A DNA stretch of 64,000 nucleotides, from positions 14,191,001 to 14,255,000 of the forward strand of contig NC_062983.1 of assembly GCF_023078275.1 (NCBI RefSeq). The letters run 5' to 3'. A program made the position numbers and the translations under genes. Under the pieces are notes generated by a model. It worked only from the letters and a program-made list of their open reading frames with translations. It made no database searches and was not told the origin of the DNA. Source of the DNA: Leguminivora glycinivorella (lineage: Eukaryota > Arthropoda > Insecta > Lepidoptera > Tortricidae). Positions 25,047 to 36,475 of this stretch are shown here, one piece after another (the first letter of the stretch is position 1; every line of letters begins with the position of its first letter).

Positions 25047-25196
25047 TAGTGCGTAAAAAAGGAAGTTCCTTTTCGCACGTGTAGGTGTCGTACGACGTTT
25101 TTCAGTATATGTGGCCATCCGAAGTTTCGACCTGACATACAATGAACCACTTCTCGCACTAGTGCGTAAAGAATAACCATTTGTACTGAAAAATAA
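25047..25196. repeat. Dispersed repeat family Y, copy 1
   Basis: ACTAGTGCGTAAAAAAGGAA, TTCGCACGTGTAGG, CGTACGACGTTTTTCAG and CTTCTCGCACTAGTGCG recur in the opposite orientation at 38925-39055. ACTAGTGCG lies at both ends, giving a partly palindromic element. Confidence 0.6.
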
Positions 25197-25723
25197 ACTT
25201 TAATTTCTAGGCATCTCATTTATAACACAACTATCATCATGGTTTTTTAACATCAATTATTTGACATCAAATATAATTATCATACAACTATAGTTTTTCT
25301 GCATTGCAAGAATTTATCAACATTAAAATAATGAACTGTCAGGGACCCAAAATCAACAACAGTACTTAGGGACTGGGGTCAATAATAAATATTTAAGTTC
25401 CCCGACATTGAGACGGTTACACAGAGTCGGCCTTGTCACCTCATTTGATATTTGACTCTTGATGGCTTCTGAGAAAGGTGCGAGCAAAGACGGTGACGTC
25501 ACGCCATTGAGACTTGAGACCCTTGTGAAGACTTAGAATTATTTGGGTCACAGGTGGGTGTAGAATTCAAAACATAAATCATTGAGTCAACTGGACGAGG
25601 AATCATTTCTTTCTACAAGCTGTGTATTGTTATCTTAGGGTTAACGGAGGGTCTAGACCTGTATTATAAGTATATACTCGTAGATATTATAATGTATCAA
25701 ATAGACACGTTGTCCCTAAGTAC

Positions 25724-25850
25724 GTTTTTACATTATCCGATCCGATATCGGATGTAGAAAGGATTTCAAAGGAAATCAAAGATGGCGGCGTAAATATATG
25801 GGATATCGGTCCGACCGACATCCGATATCGGATTGGATAATGTGAAAACT
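25724..25850. mobile_element. MITE with CCGATATCGGATGT arms
   Basis: Left arm ACATTATCCGATCCGATATC, right arm GATATCGGATTGGATAATGT: inverted ends of about 30 bp around 60 bp of unique sequence. Each arm also carries the self-complementary CCGATATCGG. Confidence 0.75.
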
Positions 25851-25924
25851 CACTAACAACTAAGTTAAACGTTTAATGTTTCGATTTTATAGTAAAGTCA
25901 TATGCTTTAGTACTTCTGATTTAA

Positions 25925-28040
25925 CACATTAACCTATAACACCCCAAGTAGCATTTTAGTGCTATAATTTTGGTTTTCGACGCCAAAAGCTACTATAGAT
26001 GTCGTATAAAGGTTTTCGGCGTGACCGCTTGTCGTATAAAAGCCTCCAGTAACACCTTTTAGCTCTATAAGCTTATACCGCTAAAAGGTGTTATTAGGAA
26101 GTGATGTAAACGTTTATATCACCATTTTATAGAGCCGCTATAGGCCTGGTCTATAACAGGATCAAATATGACTACTATAGATTTATATTATTGTATAATA
26201 GTGTTAGGAATCACTGCTATGCAATCAATTTGCGCTATTAAGGTTCCCGACAAGCCGCTATAGTTCTTGCGTTATACAGCTAAAAGGTGTTATTAGGAAG
26301 TGATGTAAACGTTTATATCACCATTTTATAGAGCCGCTATAGTCCTGGTCTATAACAGGATCAAATATGACTACTATAGAACAATATTATTATATAATGG
26401 TGTTAGAAATCACTGTTATGCAATCAATTTGCGCTATTAAGGTTCCCGACAAGCCGCTATAGTTGTTGCGTTATACAGCTAAAAGGTGTTATTAGGAAGT
26501 GATGTAAACGTTTATATCACCATTTTATAAAGGCGCTATAGGCCTGATGTATAACAGAATCAAATATGACTGCTATAGAACAATATTATTATATAATGGT
26601 GTTAGAAATCACTGTTATGCAATCAATTTACGCTATTAAGGTTCCCGACAAGCCGCTATAGTTGTTGTGTTATACAGCTAAAAGGTGTTATTAGGAAGTG
26701 ATTTAAACGTTTATATCACCATTTTATACAGCCGCTATAGGCCTGGTCTATAACAGGATCAAATAACCTACTAAAGAACAATATTATTGTATAATAGTGT
26801 TAGGAATCACTGTTATGCTATCAATTTGCGCTATTAAGGTTCCCAACAAGCCGCTTATAGTATTTTTAGTAGTCGTATTTTAACAGAAATTAAAACCTAA
26901 CTATACCACTATTTTGGGATATAGTGGCTTTGGAAAACACTGCTACAGTATTTAACACTGTAGTAGTGATATGAATACCATTATAGAGCTATTTTGCTGT
27001 ATAATGAAGTTTTCAGGATACGTTTATATAGCTTTGAAAAGCATTAATAGTCGTTTTCTAATGCCTTTTATATCTCATCGCCGTATACGTCACAATTACT
27101 CTTTTATATCACAGAACTGTGTAATAAACGGTTTCGGTATCTCTTTTAAAACACAATAGCGTTATAGCTGAGTTTACTATATGTTTTATAAAAAAAAAAT
27201 TGTTTAGAAGATCTTTCTATAGTAAAACATTGAAAACAAGTATTGTTTTCTATATAAAGAACTTATAAGTTAAACTGGACCATAGTTAAAGTCTCATGCA
27301 ACCCTAATTGAATCCACAATGGCGGGCTTATGGCAGTGAATGCGTATGATAAGTGACATAGTCGAACTATAAAAGCGTGTGTTTTACTTCTTGGATCCAT
27401 AGTAGAAACTATGGTGCCAATAATTTTATTGTATTAAATTATATTTATTTATTTTATTCAAAACAGGTATAAATCGAGGGCGCACTTAAAATACTCCATT
27501 AAACTAATATTCTTTTAACGGTAAAATTTCCATCGCATACCTTTTTGCAGTAATGATGGAATTATACGAAATCCAAATTATTTTGATTGACACTAAACTT
27601 CACAAGTTCACACGCCACTTTTCATAAAGTTCCTCGTTTGTTAAATATTACACACATTAAATTATTTTAGAAATTTCATTCATTCGCATTAAAAGGGACG
27701 GCAACTGCTATTACAGAACAAAAAACCTGTATAACGGAATCTCAAATGCTACTATAGCATAAATTGATACTATAATAGCGTTACTGTGTCCTCTATGTCA
27801 ACAAATTAGCACAATAGTCATCATCACATCACCATTATAGACCTTAAACGTCACGGATGATACTGCTATAGCCCTATTATATCACTAAATGGCTGCATAA
27901 TTGCGCCAAATCGGCTCTACAGTACCAATATAGACTATTTATAGGACTATTTAATGTGATTTAATTTGGTGCTCTCGACCACTATAGGACCAGAAATTGT
28001 TACTTGTTATGTTTTATGACACTGACAATAAAATTTATAT
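25925..28040. repeat. CTATAG-rich 2-kb tract around a 199-bp tandem array
   Basis: The palindromic hexamer CTATAG and close variants (CTATAA, GCTATA, ACTATA) occur every few tens of bases from about 25950 to 27990, inside and outside the array at 26081-26876, and thin out sharply beyond. No coding frame is recognisable (the 62-codon frame at 26971 has no known domain). Borders are approximate. Possibly one long non-autonomous element, but I found no convincing ends. Confidence 0.6.
26081..26876 (+). repeat. Tandem array, four units of 199 bp
   Basis: CTAAAAGGTGTTATTAGGAA begins at 26081, 26280, 26479 and 26678, an exact 199-bp spacing. Each unit contains TTTATATCACCATTTTATA, a CCGCTATAG(G/T)CCTG block, AACAG(A/G)ATCAAAT and TTGCGCTATTAAGGTTCCC. 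Units differ at few positions; the last decays near 26866. Confidence 0.9.
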
Positions 28041-28668
28041 TGTTCGGGAATTTGTAACTCAAAAGGCTGCTTAAGGTCGTTTAAGGCAAATAAAAAATTA
28101 AATACCCACTTCAAAAATAAAGTAAGACATTAATTAAAGCCACCTAATCATTAGTCGCGTGCCCGACTAGGGTCTTGTCGCTTTATCACCAACATTTCAA
28201 TAGCCATTCATCTCACGGCTGAAAAGTGAAGTATGTCTGTCAATCGTCCCCACTATTAGGAGGTGTAAGTGAGTTCATGCCCCCAATATAGATAATCACG
28301 TGGCGCAGGGGTGACCCCGATAAAAATACTCGTTTACGGGCAATCATCGCTCGCTTCAGTTAGTTACACTAATTGTTAGTTAGCTTACAGATATTTGATT
28401 TAGGTATGGGGATTTACAGTGGGTGTTTGTTAGGTCTTAGCGGTTACCTATCGATTGTATAATTATGTTCTAGAATGTTATATCACCAACTATGCAAGGG
28501 AGCAATAACTAAGGGAAACATAATAAAAATCAGCCATTTCCCTCGCGTTACAGCAAAAGAGCAAAAAAGCTCCAGAAAAATAATTTAGTGTTTTTTTGAC
28601 GAGCATGTCCTCAACACTGTACTGTGTACTTAACACAGCAAAAGGGAGTGTACAAGTTTCTAATAGGG
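28041..28668. other. Non-coding intronic stretch
   Basis: No gene or repeat recognised. Confidence 0.5.
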
Positions 28669-28790
28669 TGGCAACGCGCTTGTGACACTGTTTGAGTTGC
28701 AGGCATCCATAGGTTACGGTGACCGCTTTACATCAGGCGGGCCGTATGCTTGTTTGCCACCGACGTAGTATTAAAAAAAAACCCCGGCTG
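28669..28790 (+). repeat. LINE 3' end fragment with A-rich tail
   Basis: GGTGGCAACGCGCTTGTGAC, CATCAGGCGGGCCGTATGC and TTGTTTGCCACCGACGTAGT followed by an A run match a 3' UTR that I know to be abundant in Lepidoptera. The related string CATCAGGCGG appears in the minus-strand LINE at 37767. No coding part remains. Confidence 0.6.
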
Positions 28791-30239
28791 TAAAATCCAT
28801 AATCAGTTGTCACGAGTTTATGTATTGTTATATAGATAAGGTCCTGATCTTTTCTATGATGCCATAAACTCCATAAAGGGTCCGCATTATAGTCAGAGCT
28901 CACTTGTTCGACAGATTGCCCCTGATTGGCGTGAGGGGACAGCCTGATTCGATTTTGACGTTTTTATTGGGTAATATTGATATACTTTGTGATTAGGATC
29001 GTGTCAGGGCTTCAATACATTCAATTGAGAAGGGTCAGAACACCTATTGATAAGATATCCAGCGGGGCTAAAAATAATTCCACTCAGTAGCGTGCATGTA
29101 TTCAAGAACGTAGACATAATACAAGCGTGTGGTAAGAAATAAATTAAAAAGCACGTAGGTGGAGCTTTCATCTTCTGACGAACGGTTTTCGCTTATTTGA
29201 GTAGGAACGTGTGAACGTTAACCTTGACTCAACGGTCAAAAAACCGGATTTAACTTAAGTTATTATGATCAAAGCTCATCGATTCAATTGTTTCTGAATA
29301 TTTTTAAGCAGTGCATGTCCGTCGGCGGAAGCGTATTTCGCTCCGTGAATAGAGAATCGAGTTGACCGCTCGCATGACCGGACCGATTTCAATAATAATC
29401 CTACACCATGTTCTTGGTTCTATTTATGGGATATTTCGACTTAAAAGCTGAACGGACAGCGTTGTTTGGAGGAGGGAGAGTAATGGGCGCGAGATGTAAA
29501 CATTGTAAACACGAGGCAGTCAATGAATTTATGGTTACATTGTGCCTCTAGCCTGCGATTTTACCGTAAATTTTACACTTTATTATTAGTAGATTTTGTA
29601 GAAGTACATACTTATAAATGAATCAAAATCCATAAATAAATCTTGGGGCACTTGCCTAAGATTGTTTATGGATTACTTGCAAGAAGGAACAAAATCAGAT
29701 ATTGAGTCAAAAGTGTCAAAACGGGGTAACAAAAGACCATCTGAAAACCTTTATCTCTAAGTTTGAGTTATACGATGTCAAGTAATAATGAGCATAGTAC
29801 GCATCGGCTGGCTTATTTTACTCATTTATTTTCCGGAAAGGGGCACCAACGGCAATCACCGAAGTGTGAAGACGAGGGGCGAACATGATCGCTGCGTACA
29901 CCAACCGTATGGTACCTTACCTCTACCATGTTACCAGTTTTTACAGATTTAGAATACATCACTCGATAGTGTAAACAAAAGAGGAGAGAATGATGAAGAT
30001 GAGAAGAGAAAATGAACAGCGCTCCCAAACAGACAGACCAAACACTTAAAAGAGTAGAAATTGAAGTATCCAATATTCAAGCAAGGGATACGATACGAGG
30101 AAAAGCAGTTCGAAAAATATTACAGATACAGGCCATTCATGCCGGATATTTTTATCACTTCATGTTCATTAATGGTTCCTATTCACTAATCATATTGTTG
30201 CAAATTACGTACCTACTACCTACATATTAGTTGTAGGTA
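28791..30239. other. Non-coding intronic stretch
   Basis: Short frames at 29822-30230 on both strands have no known domain. No repeats clearly shared with the rest of the window. Confidence 0.5.
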
Positions 30240-30373
30240 CAGTCAAGTGCAAAAATACGTATCGAAATAATCGTCTCATAAATATGGTACTACGCTCTTA
30301 TTACACCGGACTAAGATGCTATAGGACATATTTTTGAGTAAGATGTGTACACCCATATTTTTACACTTGACTG
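30240..30373. mobile_element. MITE, CAGTCAAGTG ends, TA target duplication
   Basis: CAGTCAAGTGCAAAAATA on the left and CAGTCAAGTGTAAAAATA from the right, TA on both sides. 134 bp. Same terminal hexamer as the elements at 1327 and 31551 but a different interior. Confidence 0.8.
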
Positions 30374-30500
30374 TACATCGACAGGAAACATATTATTATT
30401 TTATATTTTTAAATTAAAGGAAAAATGGAAAAAATATGTAATATCGCTCGCAGACGTTTCTGCATAATAAAAAACAAACATATTATTATTATTTTATTTT

Positions 30501-30555
30501 TTAACCCCCGACGCAAAAACGAAGGGGTGTTATAAGTTTGACGTGTCTGTCTGTG

Positions 30556-30594
<39 letters not shown>

Positions 30595-30770
30595 GTGTGT
30601 GTCTGTCTGTGGCATCGTAGCTCCCGAACGGATGAATCGATTTAGATTTAGTTTTTTTTGTCTGAAAGCTGAGTTAGTCGGGAGTGTTCTTAGCCATGTT
30701 TCATGAAAATCGGTCAACTATGTCGCGGACGGGGGTTTTTTCAAAATTTTAATTTTGTGGTTAGGTTATT
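30501..30770 (+). repeat. CTGT-tract element, copy 3
   Basis: Complete copy: TTAACCCCCGACGCAAAAAC, GAAGGGGTGTTATAAG, about 60 bp of CTGT repeats, GGCATCGTAGCTCCCGAACG, CATGAAAATCGGTC and TTTTGTGGTTAGGTTA. The Asp/Arg/Gln/Thr-rich frame on the opposite strand is simply the microsatellite. Confidence 0.9.
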
Positions 30771-30888
30771 ATTTTATGTTTTACTTAGCTTAGGTGTAGG
30801 TACCTATACTTAATATTATTTACTATGAATGACCAAGGATTTCTTGGACTTACATAAACTAATACATACTAAAGTGGTAATATGGCCC

Positions 30889-31049
30889 GGGCCGGCAGGA
30901 ACAAGATCGAGCGGCCGACCGCATGCTAGATGGTCACTTCATCTGACAGCACAATAGCAGGCCAAACTTGGCCCCGCACAGCCAAGGACAGGGAAAAGTG
31001 GCATACCTTGGAGGAGGCTTTTACCCGAAGGGGGTCCATTCAAAAATAA
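30889..31049 (+). pseudogene. LINE ORF C-terminal fragment (RTE/jockey-like)
   Basis: The frame ending at 31049 carries AKDREKWHTLEEAFTRRGS, a C-terminal signature (DRxxW..LEEAF) I associate with LINE polyproteins, preceded by a premature TAG about 25 codons upstream. A-rich sequence follows. Too short to place in a clade. Confidence 0.6.
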
Positions 31050-31350
31050 AAAAGTAGTTAATTAATTATTTAATTAATCAATAATATTTATGTAAATTGA
31101 GTAATCAAAGTCAAATGTAATTTTATTGAAATTCTTAAATGATTTTTTCTTGTATGGACAAATAAAGCTATATCTTTCCCATCACGGAACAATGGTATTC
31201 CGGACCTTTGGGAGGCGTACTCGGGGCCGAAGCCAACGCGTAGAGGCCCTTTCGACACAGAACAGAACTCCCCAGGAGCACTCGGGTACGTGGGGTCGCT
31301 GTTCCCCAACAGCTCGCCACAAGCTATATTATTATTATTATAATACACAC
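31050..31350 (+). repeat. Probable LINE 3' UTR with TTA-repeat tail
   Basis: GGAGGCGTACTCGGGGCCGA, CCAACGCGTAGAGGCCC and TGTTCCCCAACAGCTCGCC lead into ATATTATTATTATTATAATA. A GC-rich block ending in a short simple repeat suits a LINE 3' end. Whether it belongs to the fragment at 30889 is unclear. The overlapping frames on both strands have no known domain. Confidence 0.45.
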
Positions 31351-31550
31351 TGCCAGTGTTCTAGATTTTCAAATACAAAAATAGACGTTTGGAAAATAGA
31401 AAAAATATCATAAATAAAATGGTTCCAGAGTACCATCGATTCCAACATTTTTACAGTGGATCTACACAGAAAACAAATATCCTTTTCAAGATATATTTAA
31501 GGAAGATCCTGAAACAGGACGCGTTTAACATATCGCCGGCTTAAATGGTA

Positions 31551-31639
31551 CAGTCGAGTTCATAAATATATGTACATTTTTTCACCTTATTTCAACGAAT
31601 TAAGGTGACGAAATGTACACATATTAATGAACTCGACTG
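31551..31639. mobile_element. Short MITE, CAGTCGAGTTCAT ends, TA target duplication
   Basis: 89 bp, almost entirely inverted arms of about 40 bp (CAGTCGAGTTCATAAATATA left, CAGTCGAGTTCATTAATATG from the right). TA on both sides. A solitary half-end (GACAGTCGAGTTTATAAA) lies at 21341. Confidence 0.8.
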
Positions 31640-31734
31640 TACTCGCCCCACGCGTCAACCGCCTTGCCTACACAGACAAGCCGAAAAAACAAACGTTGAG
31701 TCGTTGACGCAAGACACCGACCGAAACGCAGTCT

Positions 31735-31825
31735 GGCTCTGTTGCACAAATACGGAAGAGCGATAGAGATAGCTGGCTAGGATAACGATATTATCGTAAG
31801 CGTTTGTGCATTTGACTACGTACAC
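31735..31825. repeat. Dispersed repeat block
   Basis: GAGCGATAGAGATAGCTGGC, ATAACGATATTATCGTAAGC, GTTTGTGCATTTG: same order as 9775-9840, with the first part again at 60200. The core ATAACGATATTATCGT is self-complementary. Confidence 0.6.
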
Positions 31826-32109
31826 TGACAGCTTTTTACCACAGATTTATCTCTCCTTCCTAATCCCCTGATAGTAAAGAATGGGGATAAGGATAACACT
31901 TCGTCATTTGTGTATTACTGTCGCTGGTACTGATTTATCGTTTCTTTAACTTGTTAAGGATTATTTTAAGGGTACTTATTAATTAACAATTAATATACTC
32001 TCTGACTAGTCAGTGAAAGATTATTCATTTAATATGACGGCTTAAAATATGAGCTCGTACTTACTTACTTTTATTTTTATTTATTTAAAGGATAAGAAAC
32101 AACCTATCA

Positions 32110-32160
32110 TCCTCCTTGCGTTATCCCGGCATTTGCCACGGCTCATGGGAGCCCGGAAAC
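32110..32160 (-). repeat. LINE 3' UTR fragment
   Basis: TCCTCCTTGCGTTATCCCGG and CATTTGCCACGGCTCATGGG are the complement of the 3' end seen at 7310-7375. No coding part. Confidence 0.55.
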
Positions 32161-32351
32161 AACTATACATGGAATATTACAGCAACTGTTGCGATAGGTA
32201 TTACTATGTACAATCAGCAACATTATCTGCAAAGTACTATGCAACTGTTGAAGGTTGTCAGACATGAAACTGATGTTCATAATTTTCATAAAACTCATGT
32301 TCATAATTTTAATCTCAGTGACATACATATAGGGGTGGGATAAATCTTAAC

Positions 32352-32684
32352 ATAAATTAAATATAACAAGATCATACCATCCCATACATTAAAATGCGAC
32401 CGCCTAAGACCGCGCTTACACAGTACACTCCACCACACATAGATGGCGCCACAAAAAAATGTCTTGTAGCTTTCGATTATACTTGTAGATGGCGTTAAGT
32501 GTCACTTTTGACATAGATTTACGGCTCGGAATTGACACTTAATGCCAAACTACAAATAATCGGTGGCAACAAGGCATTTTCTGTGGCGCCATCTATGTGT
32601 GGTGGAGTGTAAGCGCGTTCGTAGGCGGTCGCATTTTAATTTTTAATGTATGGGATGGTATGATCTTGTTATATTTAATTTATG
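32352..32684. mobile_element. Palindromic element with 8-bp target duplication
   Basis: ATCTTAAC is repeated at 32344-32351 and 32685-32692. Arms of about 105 bp (ATAAATTAAATATAACAAGA, CCATCCCATACATTAAAATG, then CTCCACCACACATAGATGGC) are inverted, differing by small indels, around about 120 bp. An 8-bp duplication fits hAT, P or Merlin superfamilies; the ends do not look like the CAGNG of hAT. Confidence 0.75.
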
Positions 32685-32794
32685 ATCTTAACTACTCACG
32701 TGATTTGGATTTTTATAGGAGCTCTCAATTGCTTCGACATAAAATTTGTCATACATTTCAATACTCCGATATGTAGCCACAGCTACTGCGAGCA

Positions 32795-32930
32795 GGGGGG
32801 GTTACCATGACGTACTAAAGACGTTCAGTTTAGGTTGAAAGAAAGGGACACAGCTATAGCAGTTACATAGCCCCGTCCCTCTCTCTCAACCTAAACTGAA
32901 CGGTTTTAGCACGTCATGGTAACCCCCCAG
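32795..32930. mobile_element. MITE with GGGGTTACCATGACGT arms
   Basis: GGGGGGTTACCATGACGT plus GTTCAGTTTAGGTTGA on the left, exact or near-exact complements on the right, giving arms of about 55 bp with a 25-base centre. No clear target duplication. Confidence 0.75.
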
Positions 32931-33012
32931 TTCAGTGTGCTCGTAAGCTACTGGAAGCATGTTAGTATGTGAGTGGTTAAGAAAAATGCTAGTTATTTTA
33001 TAAATATGATTT

Positions 33013-33265
33013 GACGACCGGTCTGGCGCAGTCGGTAGTGACCCTGCCTGCTACGCCGCGGTCCCGGGTTCGAATCCCGGTAAGGGCATTTATTTGTGTG
33101 ATGAGCACAGATATTTGTTCCTGAGTCATGGATGTTTTCTATATACATAAGTATTTATATATTATATATATCGTTGTCTGAGTACCCGCAACACAAGCCT
33201 TCTTGAGCTTACCGTGGGCCTCAGTCAATCTGTGTAAGAATATCCTATAATATTTATTTATTTCT
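33013..33265 (+). mobile_element. tRNA-derived SINE, copy 1
   Basis: Starts GACGACCGGTCTGGCGCAGT with an A-box-like TGGCGCAGTCGGT, then a B box GGTTCGAATCC at about 33067. The tRNA-unrelated body has TTTGTGTGATGAGCACAGAT, TCATGGATGTTTTCTAT and AGCTTACCGTGGGCCTCAG, and the tail is an ATATTTATTT repeat. The A and B boxes would be an internal Pol III promoter. Other copies at 33587 and 53975. Confidence 0.85.
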
Positions 33266-33586
33266 AATTATTGAGTTACATAGAAAAAAACATAAGGATA
33301 GTAAGGAAAAATCGCATCTAATTAGTCACTCCAACGGGGCGGATGGAACCTTTGATTAGGCGCCGGAAATGCGGGGCTAATGAGACCAGAGTAACTAGCC
33401 AACATTGCAATCGTATCGTAGCTAGTTCTCTATCGCTCTTCTGTAGTGGTGCGACGGAGGCAGACTGCGTTTTGATCGCCAGGTAGCGTCAACGATTGTC
33501 ACTCTGGGTAGGGCGGCTGCGGCCCCGCTACTAATAAGGTCTCAAATATGTTTGTTAAATTATAATATAAAACATACTAGGAGTAT

Positions 33587-34155
33587 GACGACCGGTCTGG
33601 CTCAGTCGGCAGTGACCCTGCCTGCTAAGCCGCGGTCCTGGGTTCGAATCCCGGTAAGGGCATTTATTTGTGTGATGAGCACAGATATTTGTTCCTGAGT
33701 CATGGATGTTTTCTATACAGGGTGATTCATGAGTCGTGAGCAGGAGTGAACAGGGTACTGGGGAGGGTCACACTGAGCAACTTTCATAATGGGGCAACAC
33801 TAAATTGTGATAATTTTTTTTCTTAACTATGACTTAATTGATAGTTAATCATCAATTAAGTCATAATTAGAACGTAATTGATAATTAGCTATCAATTAAG
33901 TACTTTTCAATTAAGTCATAGTTAAGAAAAATAATCACAATTCAGTGTTGCCCCATTATGAAAGTTGCTCAGCGTGACCCTCCCCAGTACCCTGTTCACT
34001 CCTGCTCACGACTCATGAATCACCCTGTATATATAAGTATATATGTATTTATCTATTTAAGTATGTATATCGTCGCTTAGCACCCATAGTACAAGCTTTG
34101 CTTAGTTTGGGGCTAAGTTGATCTGTGTAAGGTGTCCCTAATATTTATTTATTTT
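33587..34155 (+). mobile_element. tRNA-derived SINE, copy 2, interrupted by a MITE
   Basis: Same head and body as the copy at 33013, but the body stops at TTTTCTATA and resumes at 34028 after a 310-bp insertion. Its 3' part (TTGCTTAGCACCC-like, GTGCAAGCTTTGC-like) resembles copy 3 at 53975 more than copy 1, so two subfamilies are present. Confidence 0.8.
33718..34027. mobile_element. TA-flanked MITE nested in the SINE
   Basis: Begins CAGGGTGATTCATGAGTCGT and ends in its complement. Inverted arms of about 125 bp with few mismatches. TA duplicated at 33716-33717 and 34028-34029, and the neighbouring SINE copies give the empty site. Probably Tc1/mariner type. Its centre has further ATCAATTAAGTCATA repeats. 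Confidence 0.9.
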
Positions 34156-36254
34156 GTATATTAACTCTGTTTGTCTAACTTTTAACGCAACACACATCAT
34201 CATTTTGGAACTATCCAAAACTATTTTTCCATAAATGGTATTTATAATGTAAGGTAGGTGCGTGATGTTTTAGAGGAATTCTTTCGGGCACTGAAATACA
34301 TCCAGCACTACTCAGTGCTGCAATATTTACTTAATACAGTATGTATTAACAGATTGCGTATTTCAATTTAAACCTCAAGGGAACCTCAGGCTTTCCATAA
34401 CACAACTATATTGCACACAACACAACTTTATTGTGGGACCTCCGGGCGATCTTGACCCTAACCCGGTGTCTCAGGTTTTCAGTGACCGCCGTAACCTTGT
34501 ATAAGTACAAATATCTAAGTAGTTATTTAATTGCCTTGTTAAATATCGCTATTTTAAACCCACGTGTCATGTCAAGCACCGATTCGTCCATATCTGTTTA
34601 CTCGTTATAATATAACCCATTCGTAAAAAGCGACGGTTGTACTAATGTCGAAACTCATTAGGGCAGCTTACCGTCAGTGTCACGGGCAACTTTAAAAATA
34701 ATAAAAGAATGGGGACTTTGAAATAGGAACACGGATGCGATACAAGTTGCGCGCAGTATGTTGACTCTCTATTAATAGTAGGCGCAACATCGATCGATAC
34801 AGAGATTACAGTGTTGTAAAACCAGAAAAATACAGTGCAAATAGTACATGACAAATTGGTCTACAAATTCAATAGTTAGATTAGGTAGGTAACTAATTAC
34901 GTAGGTACGTATATAAATATTAGTATGTATTCGTAGCTTGTTTTTCATTAACATCAATAAAAATAGTCGCACTTGAGCTGAGATAATTGAGTTATTTATG
35001 TCCAACTTTGAGAGCTTCTGATGTGTATTATATACATAATAGCAATACGCAGTTAATACTATTATATATTGCGGTTAAATGACATAAGAAATAATTGACT
35101 CTTACCGACGAGCAAATAGTTAGGCCTGTTACAAAAAAGTAGCGCGAGACGTTACCAAAATTCTAAGAAATCACAATACTGGCTAAAATACTTGTACTGC
35201 AAGTCTAGTTTGTTTTCAATACTCCTGCGCCGATGATTGATCGTTACCGTGCTGCGCGCGCAGGTATCAGGTAAATTGTTAGACATACCTCATTAAACTC
35301 GGAAGTTCATTATAATTTCGAACCTATTTTAAATGGTCTTCAATCATGATTGAAAACTTATAGTATACTGTGGTTACAAAAACATACGCTGTGTCATATA
35401 ATGAAATGAAAATGTAGAATAACTACATACGTTTGTGTGCAAGTTTTACAAACTAAATTTAAAAAAAAATCTATGATACATGTAAATATGTCTTATTTAT
35501 AATGATTAAGTATCAGAAATCATACTCTATTTTTATATAGATATTACATATTTCATTAGATCATTACATACAAAGTATACTAGCTACCCTATATTTTTCA
35601 TTACCTATACTAACCCTTTTAATTTAAGGGGTTATTTAATGTTACTAGATTTCAAACAAGTTCCATTGCATTATTAAGCACGTTTCTACAACTACGGGTG
35701 CAACCTTAATTACACTAAACACAGAACTGTAACCTGTCAACATTGACAAACAAAAACTACACTTATAGTTTTAAGCACAAAGTCTATGTTGATTGTTGAT
35801 CAATGTAAAATAAAACTGTAAAGTTGTCCGAGCCATGAAGACCTGAACCGGATTACTACAGACCTAACACATACTCAATAGTAAAAGGACGTAAGCGCCT
35901 AAGGAGTTCATATATTCTTACTCCTTTTGAGTAATACAAATAATTATACTTACAAAGTATTTTACGTCAATCTTAAATCAATTGACTAAGGGTTAGAATC
36001 CAATGACTGGCTAATCTTACTAGCACCCAGTTAAGTGTACCTAATTATTATACGGAGAATAACTGTTCGATCCTTTTTCTGTTTTTAGGTTCAAGTAGCA
36101 ATTTCAAAGTGGGTTTAATAGATCTTTCAAGGGAACGTGGAGTGTTATGAATTTAGATTGAACATGTCTTGTAGAACACAAAACTGGTTTTAAATAAACT
36201 GTGTATTTTTAGCTCAGTCGTCCTGTTGTATATTAAATTTAGTATGCGTATTTT
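34156..36254. other. Non-coding intronic stretch
   Basis: AT-rich; no gene, RNA or shared repeat recognised. Minus-strand frames at 34642-35005 lack known domains. Confidence 0.5.
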
Positions 36255-36475
36255 TTAACCCCCGACGCAAAAACGACGGGGTGTTATAATTTTGACGTGT
36301 CTGTCTGTCTGTATGTCCGTCCGTCTGTCTGTCTGTCTGTTTGTCTGTCTGTGTGTGTGTCGGTCTGTGGCACCATAGCTCCCAAACGGGTGAACCGATT
36401 TCAATTTAGTTTCGCGTCCACTAAGTATGTCGCGGTCGGGGTTTTTTCAAAATTTTAATTTTGTGGTTAGGTATT
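36255..36475 (+). repeat. CTGT-tract element, copy 4 (internally shortened)
   Basis: Starts TTAACCCCCGACGCAAAAAC and has the CTGT tract, but the conserved block reads GGCACCATAGCTCCCAAACG and the segment between TTTAGTTT and CGCGGTCGGGG is partly missing (no CATGAAAATCGG). More diverged than the other copies. Confidence 0.85.

Noticed and set aside
26081..26876. CRISPR-like array
   Set aside because: Units of 199 bp with no repeat/spacer division, in a eukaryotic context.
33013..33090. A tRNA gene with A and B boxes
   Set aside because: Followed by a conserved SINE body and repeated three times in the window; it is the SINE head.
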